Source of the DNA: Methyloversatilis sp.
Lineage (GTDB): Bacteria; Pseudomonadota; Gammaproteobacteria; Burkholderiales; Rhodocyclaceae
DNA: 53,876 nucleotides
Direction: 5' to 3'
Assembly (NCBI GenBank): GCA_017984755.1
Contig: JAGNYW010000018.1
Coordinates: 1-53,876 of the forward strand
Made by a program: the position numbers and the translations under genes
Notes under the pieces: model-generated
Database searches by the model: none
Told to the model about the DNA's origin: nothing
The model's input: the letters and a program-made list of their open reading frames with translations, nothing else
Shown here: positions 10,176 to 19,715 of the stretch, piece by piece
How positions within the stretch are numbered: the first letter of the stretch is position 1
How the letters are laid out: each line of letters starts with the position of its first letter

Positions 10176-12103
10176 GGCGCTTTGCTGTACTGCAGACGGC
10201 CCCGCTTGAAGGCCGACGCAGCGGTCTGGTAATAGGCGATGGCTTCCCGCGCGTGCTGCGGATCGACCTCGGTCGGTGTCGACTCGAGCGTGACCGGATC
10301 AACCTTGTAGGCGCGCACGACACGGCGTGGCGACAGCACGGTCAGCTGGTCGCCCCGCAGATAGCCCAGGTCCTGATAATTGGAGATGAAGGCGCGATTC
10401 AGCGGCGCTTCGCTCTCGAAGAATGAACGTCCGAAAAAGTGATCGTCGCCGTTCTTTCCCATCACCTCGATCAGCGACGGCGCCAGATCGATCTGGCTGA
10501 TGCGCTCCGTATATTCGCCCGGTTGCAGGATATGCGGCGCATAGAAGATCAACGGGATCAGGTATTTGGAAACCGGCAGACGCGTCCGGCCGGCGACCGC
10601 GGCGCAGTGATCGGCGACGAAGACGAACAGCGTGTCGGCGAACCATGGCTGCTTCTTCGCCTCGCGGATGAACTCGCCGATCGCCCAGTCGGTGTATTTC
10701 ACGGCACCACGCCTGCCGCCCGGAGAAGGAATGTCGATGCGCCCGTCCGGGTAGGTGTAGGGCCGGTGATTCGACGTGGTCATGATCTGGGCGAAAAAGG
10801 GCTTTCCGGCGGCCGCCTTTTCATTCAGCGCCCGCAGCGCGTTGGCGTACAGCACCTCGTCCGCCACGCCCCACACGTTCTCGAACACGATGCCCTCCTT
10901 CGGGAAATCGGTGCGATCGACGATCTTGTAGTCGTTGCCACGGAAATAGCCGTTCATGTTGTCGAAGTAGCCGTAGCCACCGTAGATGAACATCGGGACC
11001 ACGCCCTGCGGCGCCAGCAGTTCGCCCAGCGTCGACAGGTTGTTGTTGCTCGTGCGGCGCACGATGGCCTGCCCAGGGACCGGCGGCGTACCCAGCGACA
11101 GCGCTTCGAGGCCGCGCACCGTACGGGTACCGGTGGCAAACACTTCAGTGAAGCGCAGGCCTTCGGCAGCAATGCGGTCCAGTTCGGGCGTCAGCCCGGC
11201 GGTCGATCCATAGGCGCCGACGTATTCGGCCGACAGGCTTTCGATGGTCACCAGTACCACGTTGCGCGGGCGACGACTGAACGGCACCTTGTCGTGCGGC
11301 GGGTCGTCCATCGCGCTCGGACTGTCCGGTGACGACAGCGGCAGGCGTTCGACGTGTAGATCACGCAGCACCTCATCGGCCTCTTCCTGCGGCAATGTGG
11401 CGTACCAGCGCTGGTAATCCAGTTCGTTGCGATGCATGGCAGCGGCCAGAGAGAACAGTCCGTTGCCGGCGAGCTCATCGGCATAGGCGTTGCCGCTGCC
11501 TTCCATCTGTTCGAGTTCGGCGAGCTGCCACGAGGCCGAAGGAAGCAGCAGAGCCGCAGCGACCATCGCACCGCGCATCTTCATGCTGCGCGGTGCGTTT
11601 TCGAAGGCGACGCGACGGCGCAGCAGCACAACGAACACGGCTGAAAACAAAGCCATGCCACCGATCAGCATGCCGACCGGGTAGGACTGCATGATGTTGC
11701 CGATCACCTCCTGCGTGTAGATCAGGTAGTCGACTGCGATGAAGTTGAAGCGTGTCGAAAACTCTTCCCAGAACACCGCTTCCGACACCGCGCCGAACAG
11801 CAGCAGCACGACCATGAACCACAGTGCGCCCCAGCGCAGCCGATTCATGAAGCGACTGGCCCGGACGCGCGCCGGCAGCAGTGCCGACACGATGAGCAGC
11901 GGTGCGACTAGCCATGTCAGCGTGATCAGATCGAACCAGAACCCGCGCGACAGCGCATGCAGCGCCGGGACGGCGCCGATGTCACCCGGACCTGCTGCGA
12001 CCCAGAGACCGACTCGCAGCAGGGTCCAGACAGTCAGCGCAATCAGTGCAAGAACAACGAGGAACGGCAGGGTGCGCCGTTGCGGCGCGGGAACTGCAGG
12101 CAT
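10172..12103 (-). CDS. LTA synthase-like / sulfatase-family membrane phosphotransferase
   Basis: Alkaline-phosphatase-superfamily enzyme with about five N-terminal transmembrane segments and a large periplasmic catalytic domain. The 643-aa protein shows VTIESLSAEYVGAYG (metal-binding Glu), a nucleophile-Thr segment FATGTRTVRGLEAL, and FVFVADHCAAVAG (Asp-His). Relatives transfer glycerol-phosphate or phosphoethanolamine to glycolipids. The start at 12103 (MPAVPAPQRR) lies 11 nt after the RND stop; a longer frame to 12187 would run into the RND gene. No strong ribosome site is visible. It is coupled to the PAP2 phosphatase, and may be read from the metal-efflux operon. Confidence 0.83.
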   Translation of the reverse strand: MPAVPAPQRRTLPFLVVLALIALTVWTLLRVGLWVAAGPGDIGAVPALHALSRGFWFDLITLTWLVAPLLIVSALLPARVRASRFMNRLRWGALWFMVVLLLFGAVSEAVFWEEFSTRFNFIAVDYLIYTQEVIGNIMQSYPVGMLIGGMALFSAVFVVLLRRRVAFENAPRSMKMRGAMVAAALLLPSASWQLAELEQMEGSGNAYADELAGNGLFSLAAAMHRNELDYQRWYATLPQEEADEVLRDLHVERLPLSSPDSPSAMDDPPHDKVPFSRRPRNVVLVTIESLSAEYVGAYGSTAGLTPELDRIAAEGLRFTEVFATGTRTVRGLEALSLGTPPVPGQAIVRRTSNNNLSTLGELLAPQGVVPMFIYGGYGYFDNMNGYFRGNDYKIVDRTDFPKEGIVFENVWGVADEVLYANALRALNEKAAAGKPFFAQIMTTSNHRPYTYPDGRIDIPSPGGRRGAVKYTDWAIGEFIREAKKQPWFADTLFVFVADHCAAVAGRTRLPVSKYLIPLIFYAPHILQPGEYTERISQIDLAPSLIEVMGKNGDDHFFGRSFFESEAPLNRAFISNYQDLGYLRGDQLTVLSPRRVVRAYKVDPVTLESTPTEVDPQHAREAIAYYQTAASAFKRGRLQYSKAP

Positions 12104-12114
12104 GGTCAGGTCGG

Positions 12115-15100
12115 TCAGGTTGTGGCGGAACGTTCGCCAAAGCGTTTGTACAGGATGGGCAGCAGCAGAAGCGTTAACAAAGTACAAGAAATGAGGCCGC
12201 CGATCACCACGATCGCCAGCGGCCGCTGTATCTCCGATCCGGGGCCGGTCGCGAACAGCAGCGGCACCAGCCCGAGCGCCGCCATCGATGCGGTCAGCAG
12301 CACCGGTCTCAGCCGTCTCTGTGCGCCGTTGATGACGACATCGGTCATGTTCATGCCGGTCGCCCGCAGCTGGTTGAAATAGCTCACCAGCACGACCCCG
12401 TTCAGCACCGCGATGCCCAGCAGCGCGATGAAACCCACCGAAGCCGGCACCGAAAGATATTCGCCCGACAAGCCGAGGGCGAACACACCGCCGATCATCG
12501 CAAACGGCACATTGGCCATCACCAGGGCGGCCTGGCGCAGCGAATTGAAGGTGCTGTACAGGATGAGGAAGATCAGCACCAGCGCCGCCGGCACGACCAG
12601 CGCAAGGCGCTGCGCCGCCCGTTGCTGATTCTCGAATTCACCGCCCCAGGTGAGGCGGTAACCGGCTGGCAGCTCCACCTTCTGCAGCACCTGCGCACGC
12701 GCATCCTCGACGAAGCCGACCAGATCGCGCCCTCCGACATTGGCGATCACCACGGTGTTGCGGCTGCCCAGCTGGCGGTTGATCTGCACTGGTCCGTCGA
12801 CACGTTCGAAGCGCGCCAGCTGGCCGAGCGCAATGCGTCCGCCGTCGGGCAGCGCCACCGGCATCTGCGCCAGATCATCGGCCACCGTGTTCGCGCCCGA
12901 AGCGCGGATGACCAGCGGATAGCGCCGTTCCAGTTTCTGGATGATGCCGATGCGCTCGCCCTCGATCTGTGCACGCAGCATGGCCGACAAGGCATCGATA
13001 TCCAGTCCGGCGCGCGCCAGCGCATCGGTGTCCGGCACCACGCGCAGATACTGCACACCTTCGTTGCGCACGAAGAAGACATCCTCGGCCCCCGGTATGG
13101 CACGCAGCACCTCGGCGATCTCGCCGGCCTTGTGATTGAGGGTGTCGATGTCCGGTCCGAACAGGCGGATCGCCAGATCACCGCGCACGCCCAGAATCAT
13201 TTCGGACACGCGCATTTCGATCGGCTGCGTGAACGCGTAGGCGACGCCGGGAAACTCGGCCAGCAGTTCGCGGATGCGATGCACGATGGCCGGCTTGTCG
13301 GCACCGGGTGACAGGCTGATGAAGGTGTCGGTCTGGTTCAGGCCCATCGGGTCCAGCCCGATCTCGTCGGAACCTGCCCGCGCCACGATCTGAATGGCTT
13401 CGGGCACGATCTCCTTCAGCGCCCGCTGGAAGCGCGTATCGATGTCCAGCGAGGCATCGAGGCTGATGGACGGCAGCTTCTCCAGCTGCACGATGAGACT
13501 GCCCTCGTCCATGGTCGGCATGAAGGTCTTGCCCAGCCCGACATAGACGACGGCCGCCACCGCGAAAAGCAGTGCGGCGATGGCAGCCACGATGCGCGGC
13601 GCTTCGAGTGCGCGCTCCAGCAAGGGCCGGTACAGACGGGAAAGCGTGCGCGGCAGCCACGGGTCGGCATGCGAGCGTGCATTCAGCATCAGGCGGGCGA
13701 GCAGCGGAATGACGGTGAGCGACAGCAACAGCGACCCGGCCAGCGCGAACACGATGGTCAGCGCAACCGGCGCGAACAGCTTGCCTTCCAGACCCTGCAG
13801 GCTGAGCAGCGGCACGAATACCAGCGCGATGATGACGATGCCGGCGGTGGTCGGCACTGACACCTCGCGCACCGCCTCGAGCACGACGTCCTGCCTCGGG
13901 CGCCCGGCAGCCCCCGGCCCGTGCAGATGCGCAACCACATTCTCGACCACCACCACCGCAGCATCGACCAGCAAGCCGATCGCGATTGCGAGACCGCCCA
14001 GGCTCATGAGATTGGCTGACAGCCCGGCGAAGTCCATGAGCAGGAAGGTCCATAGCGCGGACAGGGGCAGCACGACTGCAACGGCGAGCGCGGCGCGCAG
14101 ATTGCCGAGAAACAGGTAGAGCAGCACCAGCACCAGCACGACCGCTTCGATGAGCGCCCTGGTCACCGTACCGACCGCGCTCGAAACCAGTTCACCACGA
14201 TCATAGAAGGGGACGACCTTCACGCCCTCGGGAAGGCTGGGCGCGATCTCGTCGAGCCGCGCACGAACGCCGCGCACGACTTCCTGTGCATCCGCTCCGC
14301 GCAGGCCCAGCACCAGACCCTGCACTGTTTCGCCTTCACCGTTGTGCGTGACGCCGCCCATGCGGGTCAGCGCACCGAGCCTCACCTCGGCCACGTCGGC
14401 CACGCGCACCTGCGTATCGCGGGCCGCATGCACGACCAGTCGGCCGATGTCGTCGAGCGAGTTCAGACGTCCCTGCACCCGCACCAGCAGTGTCTCTTCG
14501 CCTTCATTGATGCGGCCTGCACCGTCGTTCCTGTTGAAGCGTTCGAGCGTCGTGCGCAGTTCGTCCAGCGTGATGCCGGTGGCTGCGAGGCGCGCCGGAT
14601 CGGGCACCACTTCGTAGGCGCTGGCCAGCCCGCCCAGCACGTTCACGTCGGCCACGCCGCGTACCGTGCGCAAGGCAGGACGGATCACCCAGTCGAGCAG
14701 CCCGCGCCGCTCCGCCAGCGACAGATCGCCTTCGACGGTAAACATGAACATTTCACCCAGCGGCGTCGTGATCGGCGCAAGACCACCGGTCAGGCCCGGC
14801 GGCAGATCCCCCATGATGCCGGTCAGCCGTTCGCTGACCTGGTTGCGGGCCCAGTAGATGTCGGTGCCGTCCTCGAAATCGATGGTGATGTCGGTCAGGC
14901 CGTATTTGCTGGTCGATCGCAGCATGGTCTGCTTCGGCAAGCCGAGCATTTCGATCTCGATCGGCGTGGTGACCCGCGTTTCCATTTCCTCCGGCGTCAT
15001 GCCGGCGAGCTTCACGATGATCTTGACCTGAGGTGCCGACACGTCTGGAAAGGCATCGATCGGCAGATTCATCAAGGCACGCGCACCCGCCGCCATCAGC

Positions 15101-15168
15101 AGCAGTGCTGCGAGAAGGGTGAGCAGCGGCCGCGCCAATGCGCTGCGGGTGAGAGCGTCGAGCATCAT
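12115..15168 (-). CDS. Heavy-metal efflux RND transporter (CzcA/CusA family)
   Basis: Inner-membrane proton/metal antiporter, central subunit of a tripartite efflux pump. The 1,017-aa protein has the RND topology: TM1, periplasmic loop, TM2-6, second loop, TM7-12. It carries HME signatures FPDVSAPQVKI and a TM4 segment AIGLLVDAAVVVVENV. TM4 resembles CusA-type (A-x-G-x3-D-A...E-N) more than CzcA-type (D-F-G-x3-D-G...) motifs, hinting at a substrate other than Zn/Co, but this is weak. The start at 15168 (ATGATG) overlaps the adaptor stop by 4 nt; the longer frame to 15378 lies inside the adaptor gene. Confidence 0.93.
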   Translation of the reverse strand: MMLDALTRSALARPLLTLLAALLLMAAGARALMNLPIDAFPDVSAPQVKIIVKLAGMTPEEMETRVTTPIEIEMLGLPKQTMLRSTSKYGLTDITIDFEDGTDIYWARNQVSERLTGIMGDLPPGLTGGLAPITTPLGEMFMFTVEGDLSLAERRGLLDWVIRPALRTVRGVADVNVLGGLASAYEVVPDPARLAATGITLDELRTTLERFNRNDGAGRINEGEETLLVRVQGRLNSLDDIGRLVVHAARDTQVRVADVAEVRLGALTRMGGVTHNGEGETVQGLVLGLRGADAQEVVRGVRARLDEIAPSLPEGVKVVPFYDRGELVSSAVGTVTRALIEAVVLVLVLLYLFLGNLRAALAVAVVLPLSALWTFLLMDFAGLSANLMSLGGLAIAIGLLVDAAVVVVENVVAHLHGPGAAGRPRQDVVLEAVREVSVPTTAGIVIIALVFVPLLSLQGLEGKLFAPVALTIVFALAGSLLLSLTVIPLLARLMLNARSHADPWLPRTLSRLYRPLLERALEAPRIVAAIAALLFAVAAVVYVGLGKTFMPTMDEGSLIVQLEKLPSISLDASLDIDTRFQRALKEIVPEAIQIVARAGSDEIGLDPMGLNQTDTFISLSPGADKPAIVHRIRELLAEFPGVAYAFTQPIEMRVSEMILGVRGDLAIRLFGPDIDTLNHKAGEIAEVLRAIPGAEDVFFVRNEGVQYLRVVPDTDALARAGLDIDALSAMLRAQIEGERIGIIQKLERRYPLVIRASGANTVADDLAQMPVALPDGGRIALGQLARFERVDGPVQINRQLGSRNTVVIANVGGRDLVGFVEDARAQVLQKVELPAGYRLTWGGEFENQQRAAQRLALVVPAALVLIFLILYSTFNSLRQAALVMANVPFAMIGGVFALGLSGEYLSVPASVGFIALLGIAVLNGVVLVSYFNQLRATGMNMTDVVINGAQRRLRPVLLTASMAALGLVPLLFATGPGSEIQRPLAIVVIGGLISCTLLTLLLLPILYKRFGERSATT

Positions 15169-16241
15169 TCCGCTCCGTGGCCGAGCCACACGGCCTTGAG
15201 CGCCACCACGCCGCTGACGGCGACCGGCGCTTTCGCGTCGAGCGCACCCGCGATCGTCGCGCGTCCCGAGTCCTGTGACAGCGGCTGCACTTCGACTGCA
15301 CGAAAGCCGTCCGTCGTGCGCACGAACACCCAGGTCTTTCCGTCGTGGTGACTCACGGCGGCGGCTGGCACCTGCCACGCGTTGTCCGTCTGCTGACTGC
15401 GCCGCGCTTTCACCCAGAGCCCCGGACGCAGCGCCGAACTCACCGAACCTTGCGGACTCGCGGGAGGCAGTGCCGCGCGGACGCGCACCGTCTGCGTGCT
15501 GTCGGACGCACCCCAGCCGATCTGCGTCACCTTCGCCTGTTCACCCGAACCGTCCACCACAAGCACATCGCCTTCACGCACCTGTCCGGCCTGTTCCACC
15601 GTGAGGTTCAGTTCCAGCATGAGCTTGCGCGCATCGGCCAGTCGCAGCAGCGCATCCGCTTCGTCGACCCGCTGCCCCGGCGACACCATGCGTTCGAGTA
15701 CGGTTGCCGAGGTCTCGGCCCGCACCTGCATTCGACCGGCGGCAGCGTCGGCCGCCGACACACCCAGCAAGCGCAGCCGTGACTGCACGGCCGTCAGCGC
15801 AGCATCCGCCTGGACGGCAGCGTTTTCCGATTCGCGCACCCGGCGCTCGGCAATCAGGCCCTCGGTGTGCAGCGTGCGGTCGCGGTCCAGATTGCCGCGC
15901 GCCAGCGCGGCGGCAGAGCGTGCCTGCGCGAGTGCTGCGCCCTGATCGGGCAGGCTGGCACTGCGCAACTCAGCCAGCACGGCGTTGGCCGCGACCTGCT
16001 GCCCTTCCACCACCGGGACACGCACGACCACACCGCCGGTCGGCGCCGTAACCACCCACTCGGCGTCAGCCGAAGCCACCACGCGCGCAGACCAGGCGGC
16101 CGCGTCTGCCTGTCCGGTCCGCACGGGCAGCACTTCGCGAATGCCGAGGCGCTCGATCTGCGCCGCACCGAGGACGATGTCTGCCGCATGCAGCGGCAAT
16201 GTGAAGGCGATCAGCAAGGACAGGACAATGACTCGTTTCAC
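15165..16241 (-). CDS. RND efflux periplasmic adaptor (CzcB-like membrane fusion protein)
   Basis: Links the RND pump to the outer-membrane channel. The 358-aa protein begins with a signal peptide (MKRVIVLSLLIAFTLPLHAA), then a lipoyl-like half (GGVVVRVPVVEGQQVAANAV), an Ala-rich coiled-coil hairpin (about 110-160), the second lipoyl half and a beta-barrel with a TVRVRAALP-type segment. It lacks the His-rich N-terminal extension found in some metal-binding CzcB proteins. It overlaps both neighbours by 4 nt, so the three pump genes form one operon. Confidence 0.92.
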   Translation of the reverse strand: MKRVIVLSLLIAFTLPLHAADIVLGAAQIERLGIREVLPVRTGQADAAAWSARVVASADAEWVVTAPTGGVVVRVPVVEGQQVAANAVLAELRSASLPDQGAALAQARSAAALARGNLDRDRTLHTEGLIAERRVRESENAAVQADAALTAVQSRLRLLGVSAADAAAGRMQVRAETSATVLERMVSPGQRVDEADALLRLADARKLMLELNLTVEQAGQVREGDVLVVDGSGEQAKVTQIGWGASDSTQTVRVRAALPPASPQGSVSSALRPGLWVKARRSQQTDNAWQVPAAAVSHHDGKTWVFVRTTDGFRAVEVQPLSQDSGRATIAGALDAKAPVAVSGVVALKAVWLGHGAE

Positions 16242-17479
16242 GGCAGGATTCCCAGACTGTTGTTGTAGCGCGCCACTGCGCGCCCGTAGGCGATGTCCGC
16301 CAGCGCGGCCGTGCGGCGGGCGTTGGCGGCGCGCGCTTCGGTGAGCAGGCGTTCGGCCAGAGAACTTTCACCGAGGCGGTAGGCGCGGCGCGCCAGGTCG
16401 ACTTCCCGGTCGGCGATCTCGTTCTGCATGCCGGCCATGCGCTGCGCCTGCTCCCGCGCGTGCAATTCGTGTTCCGCCTCGTGCAGCGCCAGCGTGGCGG
16501 CCCGCCTCGACATCGCCAGATCATCTTCCGCGCGCGCAAGCTCCAGTTGCAGCGGCGAATATTCAGCCGCACGATGCACCTCGCCGCCGAACGGAATCGA
16601 CAGGGTGGCGCCGACACTGTCCGTACTCGGGCTGTCGGGTGCCTTTTCGGAACGCACGCCCACCAGCAGTCGCGGCGTACCACTGCCCTGGGCCTGCACG
16701 CTGCCGAGGGCACTGCGCGCCCGCTCGACGGCCGCCTGAGCGACAAGCACCGGCGGATAACCCTGCGGCGCGTCGGCGACCTTCTCATCCGGGCTGGCGG
16801 GCAGCACGGACAGTCCGGTCAGCGTGCTCCAGGCGAACAGACTGTGCGCAAGTTCAACCTGCGCTTCGTACAACACCGAATCACGTTCTCGCCGCGCCGC
16901 TTCGGCCGACAGTCGCTCCACCGGTGCGGCGTCGCCCGCCTTCACGCGCCGCGACACATCGTCCTCCAGCGCGCGATACAGATCGACATCGACATCGGCC
17001 AGACGCACCCCGGTTTCGGCCTGCAGCACCTGCCACAAGGTTTCACGCACTTCTCCGGCCACGCGCCAGCGATAGACCCGCAACTCCTCTTCCGACAGAA
17101 GTTGTCCGGCCGCAGCCTCGCGGCGCAACGCATCGCGCTGGCCGTTGCGCCACAAGGGCAGTTCCAGCCCGGCCTCGAGCTCGCGAACCCCGGCGGGTCG
17201 GCCGGGCACACGGTCGGTCTGATAACGCATCTGCACCGCCGGCGGTGCGGACAGCACGCTGCCCGCCCGCTCCGACAAGGCACGCGAGGTGGACAACCTG
17301 GCCTGCGGCAGCGAGGCACCGGGCGCGCGTTCGACCGCCAGCGCAAGCGCTCGAGACAACGACAACGTACTGTCGCGAACGACCGACTGCACATGCTCGT
17401 CGGCATGCGACGCGAGTGATTGTGCGTGCGCCGGCAGGCCGGCAAGCAGACACAGGGAAATTGTCAGGACACGATGCAT
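16238..17479 (-). CDS. Outer-membrane efflux protein (TolC/CzcC family)
   Basis: Outer-membrane channel of the metal pump. The 413-aa protein has a signal peptide (MHRVLTISLCLLAGLPAHAQ) and long Ala/Glu/Arg-rich helices with two repeated OEP-type halves. The start at 17479 was chosen for the signal peptide; the open frame continues upstream to 17626 through the intergenic dyad. It is the first gene of the czcC-B-A-like operon. Confidence 0.9.
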   Translation of the reverse strand: MHRVLTISLCLLAGLPAHAQSLASHADEHVQSVVRDSTLSLSRALALAVERAPGASLPQARLSTSRALSERAGSVLSAPPAVQMRYQTDRVPGRPAGVRELEAGLELPLWRNGQRDALRREAAAGQLLSEEELRVYRWRVAGEVRETLWQVLQAETGVRLADVDVDLYRALEDDVSRRVKAGDAAPVERLSAEAARRERDSVLYEAQVELAHSLFAWSTLTGLSVLPASPDEKVADAPQGYPPVLVAQAAVERARSALGSVQAQGSGTPRLLVGVRSEKAPDSPSTDSVGATLSIPFGGEVHRAAEYSPLQLELARAEDDLAMSRRAATLALHEAEHELHAREQAQRMAGMQNEIADREVDLARRAYRLGESSLAERLLTEARAANARRTAALADIAYGRAVARYNNSLGILP

Positions 17480-17562
17480 GATGATCCGGGCGCGCAATGG
17501 TGGTTCAGGCACTTCGTATTGTCGGGCATGACCGGAGTGTGCCGCGTCCGGGTTGTCCGCAG

Positions 17563-17602
17563 CATGGCCGGAACATGAACGTTTGTTCACGTTCCGGCCA
17601 TG
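17563..17602. repeat. 40-bp inverted repeat upstream of the metal-efflux operon
   Basis: Two 18-bp arms (17563-17580 and 17585-17602) match with one mismatch around the spacer GTTT; the arm core is CATGGCCGGAAC. It lies between czcC (minus) and the cytochrome b pseudogene (plus). Position suggests either an operator for the adjacent two-component regulator or metal regulator, or a strong RNA hairpin. No T-tract follows on either strand. Confidence 0.75.
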
Positions 17603-17655
17603 TCCGATACAGGTAGGCCAGCGCATGCCCGGGCGCTCATTCCCTTAGCCCTGAC

Positions 17656-18207
17656 ATGCCTGTGAAAGACGCTCACATGAATCCCACCTCTCTCAGCTGG
17701 AACGACATGCGGCGGGCCAACCATGCACTGCTCGCAGCCATGGTGCTGCTGCAGATGCTGAGCTCGGAGTGGATGAGCAAACCCTGGAAGGCCGGGGCCG
17801 CAGACATCCCGGGGCGTCTGTTCTATACGGTGCACGAATGGGCGGGCGTCGCTGCGGCCACTGCGCTCGCTTTCATCGCATGGCACATCGTCCGCCGTGG
17901 TGAACTGCCGCGCACAGACGCGGCTGCCCGGTCGATCCTGCTGGCACAATGGCGGACGCGCGCGACGGGTCTGATGTCGGGCCGTCCGCCGCGGGCCGTC
18001 GAAACCGCAACGCTGACACACGTGGTACACAGGTGCTCGGCCTGCTGCTGACAGCCTGGTTCTGCGTGAGCGGTGCGGCGATGCAAGCGAAACAGCCCAC
18101 CGCATCGGCGAACTGCATGAACTGACGGTACCGCTGCTGTACGCCTATGTCGCGGTGGCCACATCGGCGTGGCGCTGCTGCACCGGTATTTCCATCGCAC
18201 ACACTGA
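17656..18207 (+). pseudogene. Cytochrome b561-family protein, broken by three frameshifts
   Basis: The first frame encodes a b561-like protein with a heme-type His in RRANHALLAAM and YTVHEWAGVAAATALAFIAWH, then reaches a premature TGA at 18049. Homology resumes in three steps: VLGLLLTAWFCVSGAAMQ from 18033, HRIGELHELTVPLLYAYVAV from 18098, and HIGVALLHRYFHRTH from 18160 ending at TGA 18205. Each shift has the same sense and together they restore the original frame. The last two pieces make the expected fourth helix with its His ligands. The intact protein would be a four-helix diheme membrane electron carrier. It precedes the two-component genes on the same strand. Confidence 0.82.
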
Positions 18208-18225
18208 TTTTCCGCGGCAAACGAA

Positions 18226-18903
18226 ATGCGCATACTGGTCGTCGAGGACGACAACGAGATCGCCGGTTTCATCGGCCGCGGCCTGCGCGAGGCAGGCCAT
18301 GTAGTCGATCACGCCGGCAACGGTCGCGACGGCCTGTTCCTCGCCACCGGCGAAGCCTATGACGCAATCGTGCTCGACCGCCTGATGCCGCAGATGGACG
18401 GTCTGTCCATGCTGGCTGCGCTGCGCGCAACCGGGTCACGCGTGCCGGTGCTCATCCTCAGCGCACTCGGCCATGTCGATGAACGCATTCGCGGTCTGCG
18501 TGCGGGCGGCGACGACTATCTGGTCAAGCCGTTTGCCCTGTCAGAACTGCAGGCCCGTCTCGATGTGATCACCCGACGCGGCCTGATGCCGGCAGCCGAA
18601 AACGTGCTGCGCGTGGCCGATCTCGAGCTCGACCGGATGACCCATGTGGTGCGGCGCGCCGGCGAGGACATCACGCTCAAGCCGCAGGAGTATCGCGTAC
18701 TCGAATTCCTGATGCGCCACGCGGGCCATGTCGTGACGCGTACGATGCTGCTCGAAGGCGTGTGGGACTACCACTTCGATCCGCAGACGAATGTGATCGA
18801 CGTGCACATCTCGAGGCTGCGCGCGAAGATCGACCGCGCGCCGCGGCCTCCGCTGATCCACACCCTGCGCGGCGCAGGTTACTGCCTGCGCGCACCGCCA
18901 TGA
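18226..18903 (+). CDS. OmpR/PhoB-family response regulator
   Basis: DNA-binding response regulator of a two-component system. The 225-aa protein has a receiver domain (about 1-115) with acidic pocket EDD at 7-9, phospho-acceptor Asp 51 (IVLDRLMPQMDG), and the switch Lys in YLVKPFALSEL. A C-terminal winged helix (about 130-223) includes LKPQEYRVLEFLMRHAG and VDVHISRLRAKI. Its stop overlaps the following gene by 4 nt, and the cognate kinase is the third gene of the unit. The nearby metal-efflux operon is a possible target, by position only. Confidence 0.93.
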   Translation: MRILVVEDDNEIAGFIGRGLREAGHVVDHAGNGRDGLFLATGEAYDAIVLDRLMPQMDGLSMLAALRATGSRVPVLILSALGHVDERIRGLRAGGDDYLVKPFALSELQARLDVITRRGLMPAAENVLRVADLELDRMTHVVRRAGEDITLKPQEYRVLEFLMRHAGHVVTRTMLLEGVWDYHFDPQTNVIDVHISRLRAKIDRAPRPPLIHTLRGAGYCLRAPP

Positions 18904-19715
18904 ACCGCAACGACGCGAATTCTCCGTGGGCCGGCAGCGCTGCCGGCCAGCCTTTCGTGCATGAAGGCGACGGCGTGCTCACGATGCATTTCGACGGCGC
19001 TGCGGTGCAGAGCAGCATGAATCCTGCACGTCCGCTGGAACTTCTGCTCGATTACTCGCGCATCATGATGGGCGCACTGCTGTTCGTCCCGGAGCCGGCG
19101 TCCATCGGCATGATTGGCCTGGGTGGCGGCTCGCTCGTCAAGTACTGCCACCATCACCTGCACGGGGCACGGATCACGGTGGCCGAGATATCGCCCGACG
19201 TGATCGCCCTGCGCGACCGCTTCCGCATTCCCTCCGATGACGAAAGACTGGAAGTCCTGTGCGTCGACGGTGCCGACTGGGTCGCGCAGCATGACGAAAC
19301 CTTCGACCTGCTGATGGTGGACGGCTTCGACATCGGCGGTCAGGCGAGCGCATTGTGCACGCAGCGCTTCTACGACGACTGCTTCTCGGCGCTGACGCCG
19401 AACGGCATCCTCGCCATCAACATGCATGCCTGCGACGCCCTGCACGGTGCCTACATCGGCCGGGTACGTTCGAGCTTCGCCAACTCGGTCAGCGTCGTGG
19501 CAACCGAAGACCGGGTGAACGAGATCGTGTTCGCCGCACGCGGCGACCGGTTCAGGCTGTCGGAGAAGCAGTTGCACCAGCGCGCCTGCGCGCTCGAACA
19601 GCGACTGGACCTTACCTTCAGATGGCTCGCGCGTGCGCTGGTCGAAGGACGACGACGCGAATTCGCACCGCCGGTGCGCGAAAGCTCCCGCCACACGAGG
19701 ATGGACGATGACTGA
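18900..19715 (+). CDS. Spermidine synthase-like methyltransferase-fold protein
   Basis: A 271-aa protein related to the polyamine synthase family (SpeE). It has the nucleotide-binding glycine loop IGLGGGSLVKYCHHH, an acidic residue after strand 2 (VAEISPDVIALRDRF) and a LLMVDGFD segment at the usual aminopropyltransferase active-site position. Start ATG 18900 overlaps the response regulator stop (ATGA) and its stop overlaps the kinase start by 8 nt, so it is translated as part of a regulator/kinase unit. No SAM decarboxylase (speD) or other polyamine genes are in the window, so a true spermidine synthase is not assured. It could serve as a signal-producing or accessory enzyme; that is inference. 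Confidence 0.8.
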   Translation: MNRNDANSPWAGSAAGQPFVHEGDGVLTMHFDGAAVQSSMNPARPLELLLDYSRIMMGALLFVPEPASIGMIGLGGGSLVKYCHHHLHGARITVAEISPDVIALRDRFRIPSDDERLEVLCVDGADWVAQHDETFDLLMVDGFDIGGQASALCTQRFYDDCFSALTPNGILAINMHACDALHGAYIGRVRSSFANSVSVVATEDRVNEIVFAARGDRFRLSEKQLHQRACALEQRLDLTFRWLARALVEGRRREFAPPVRESSRHTRMDDD

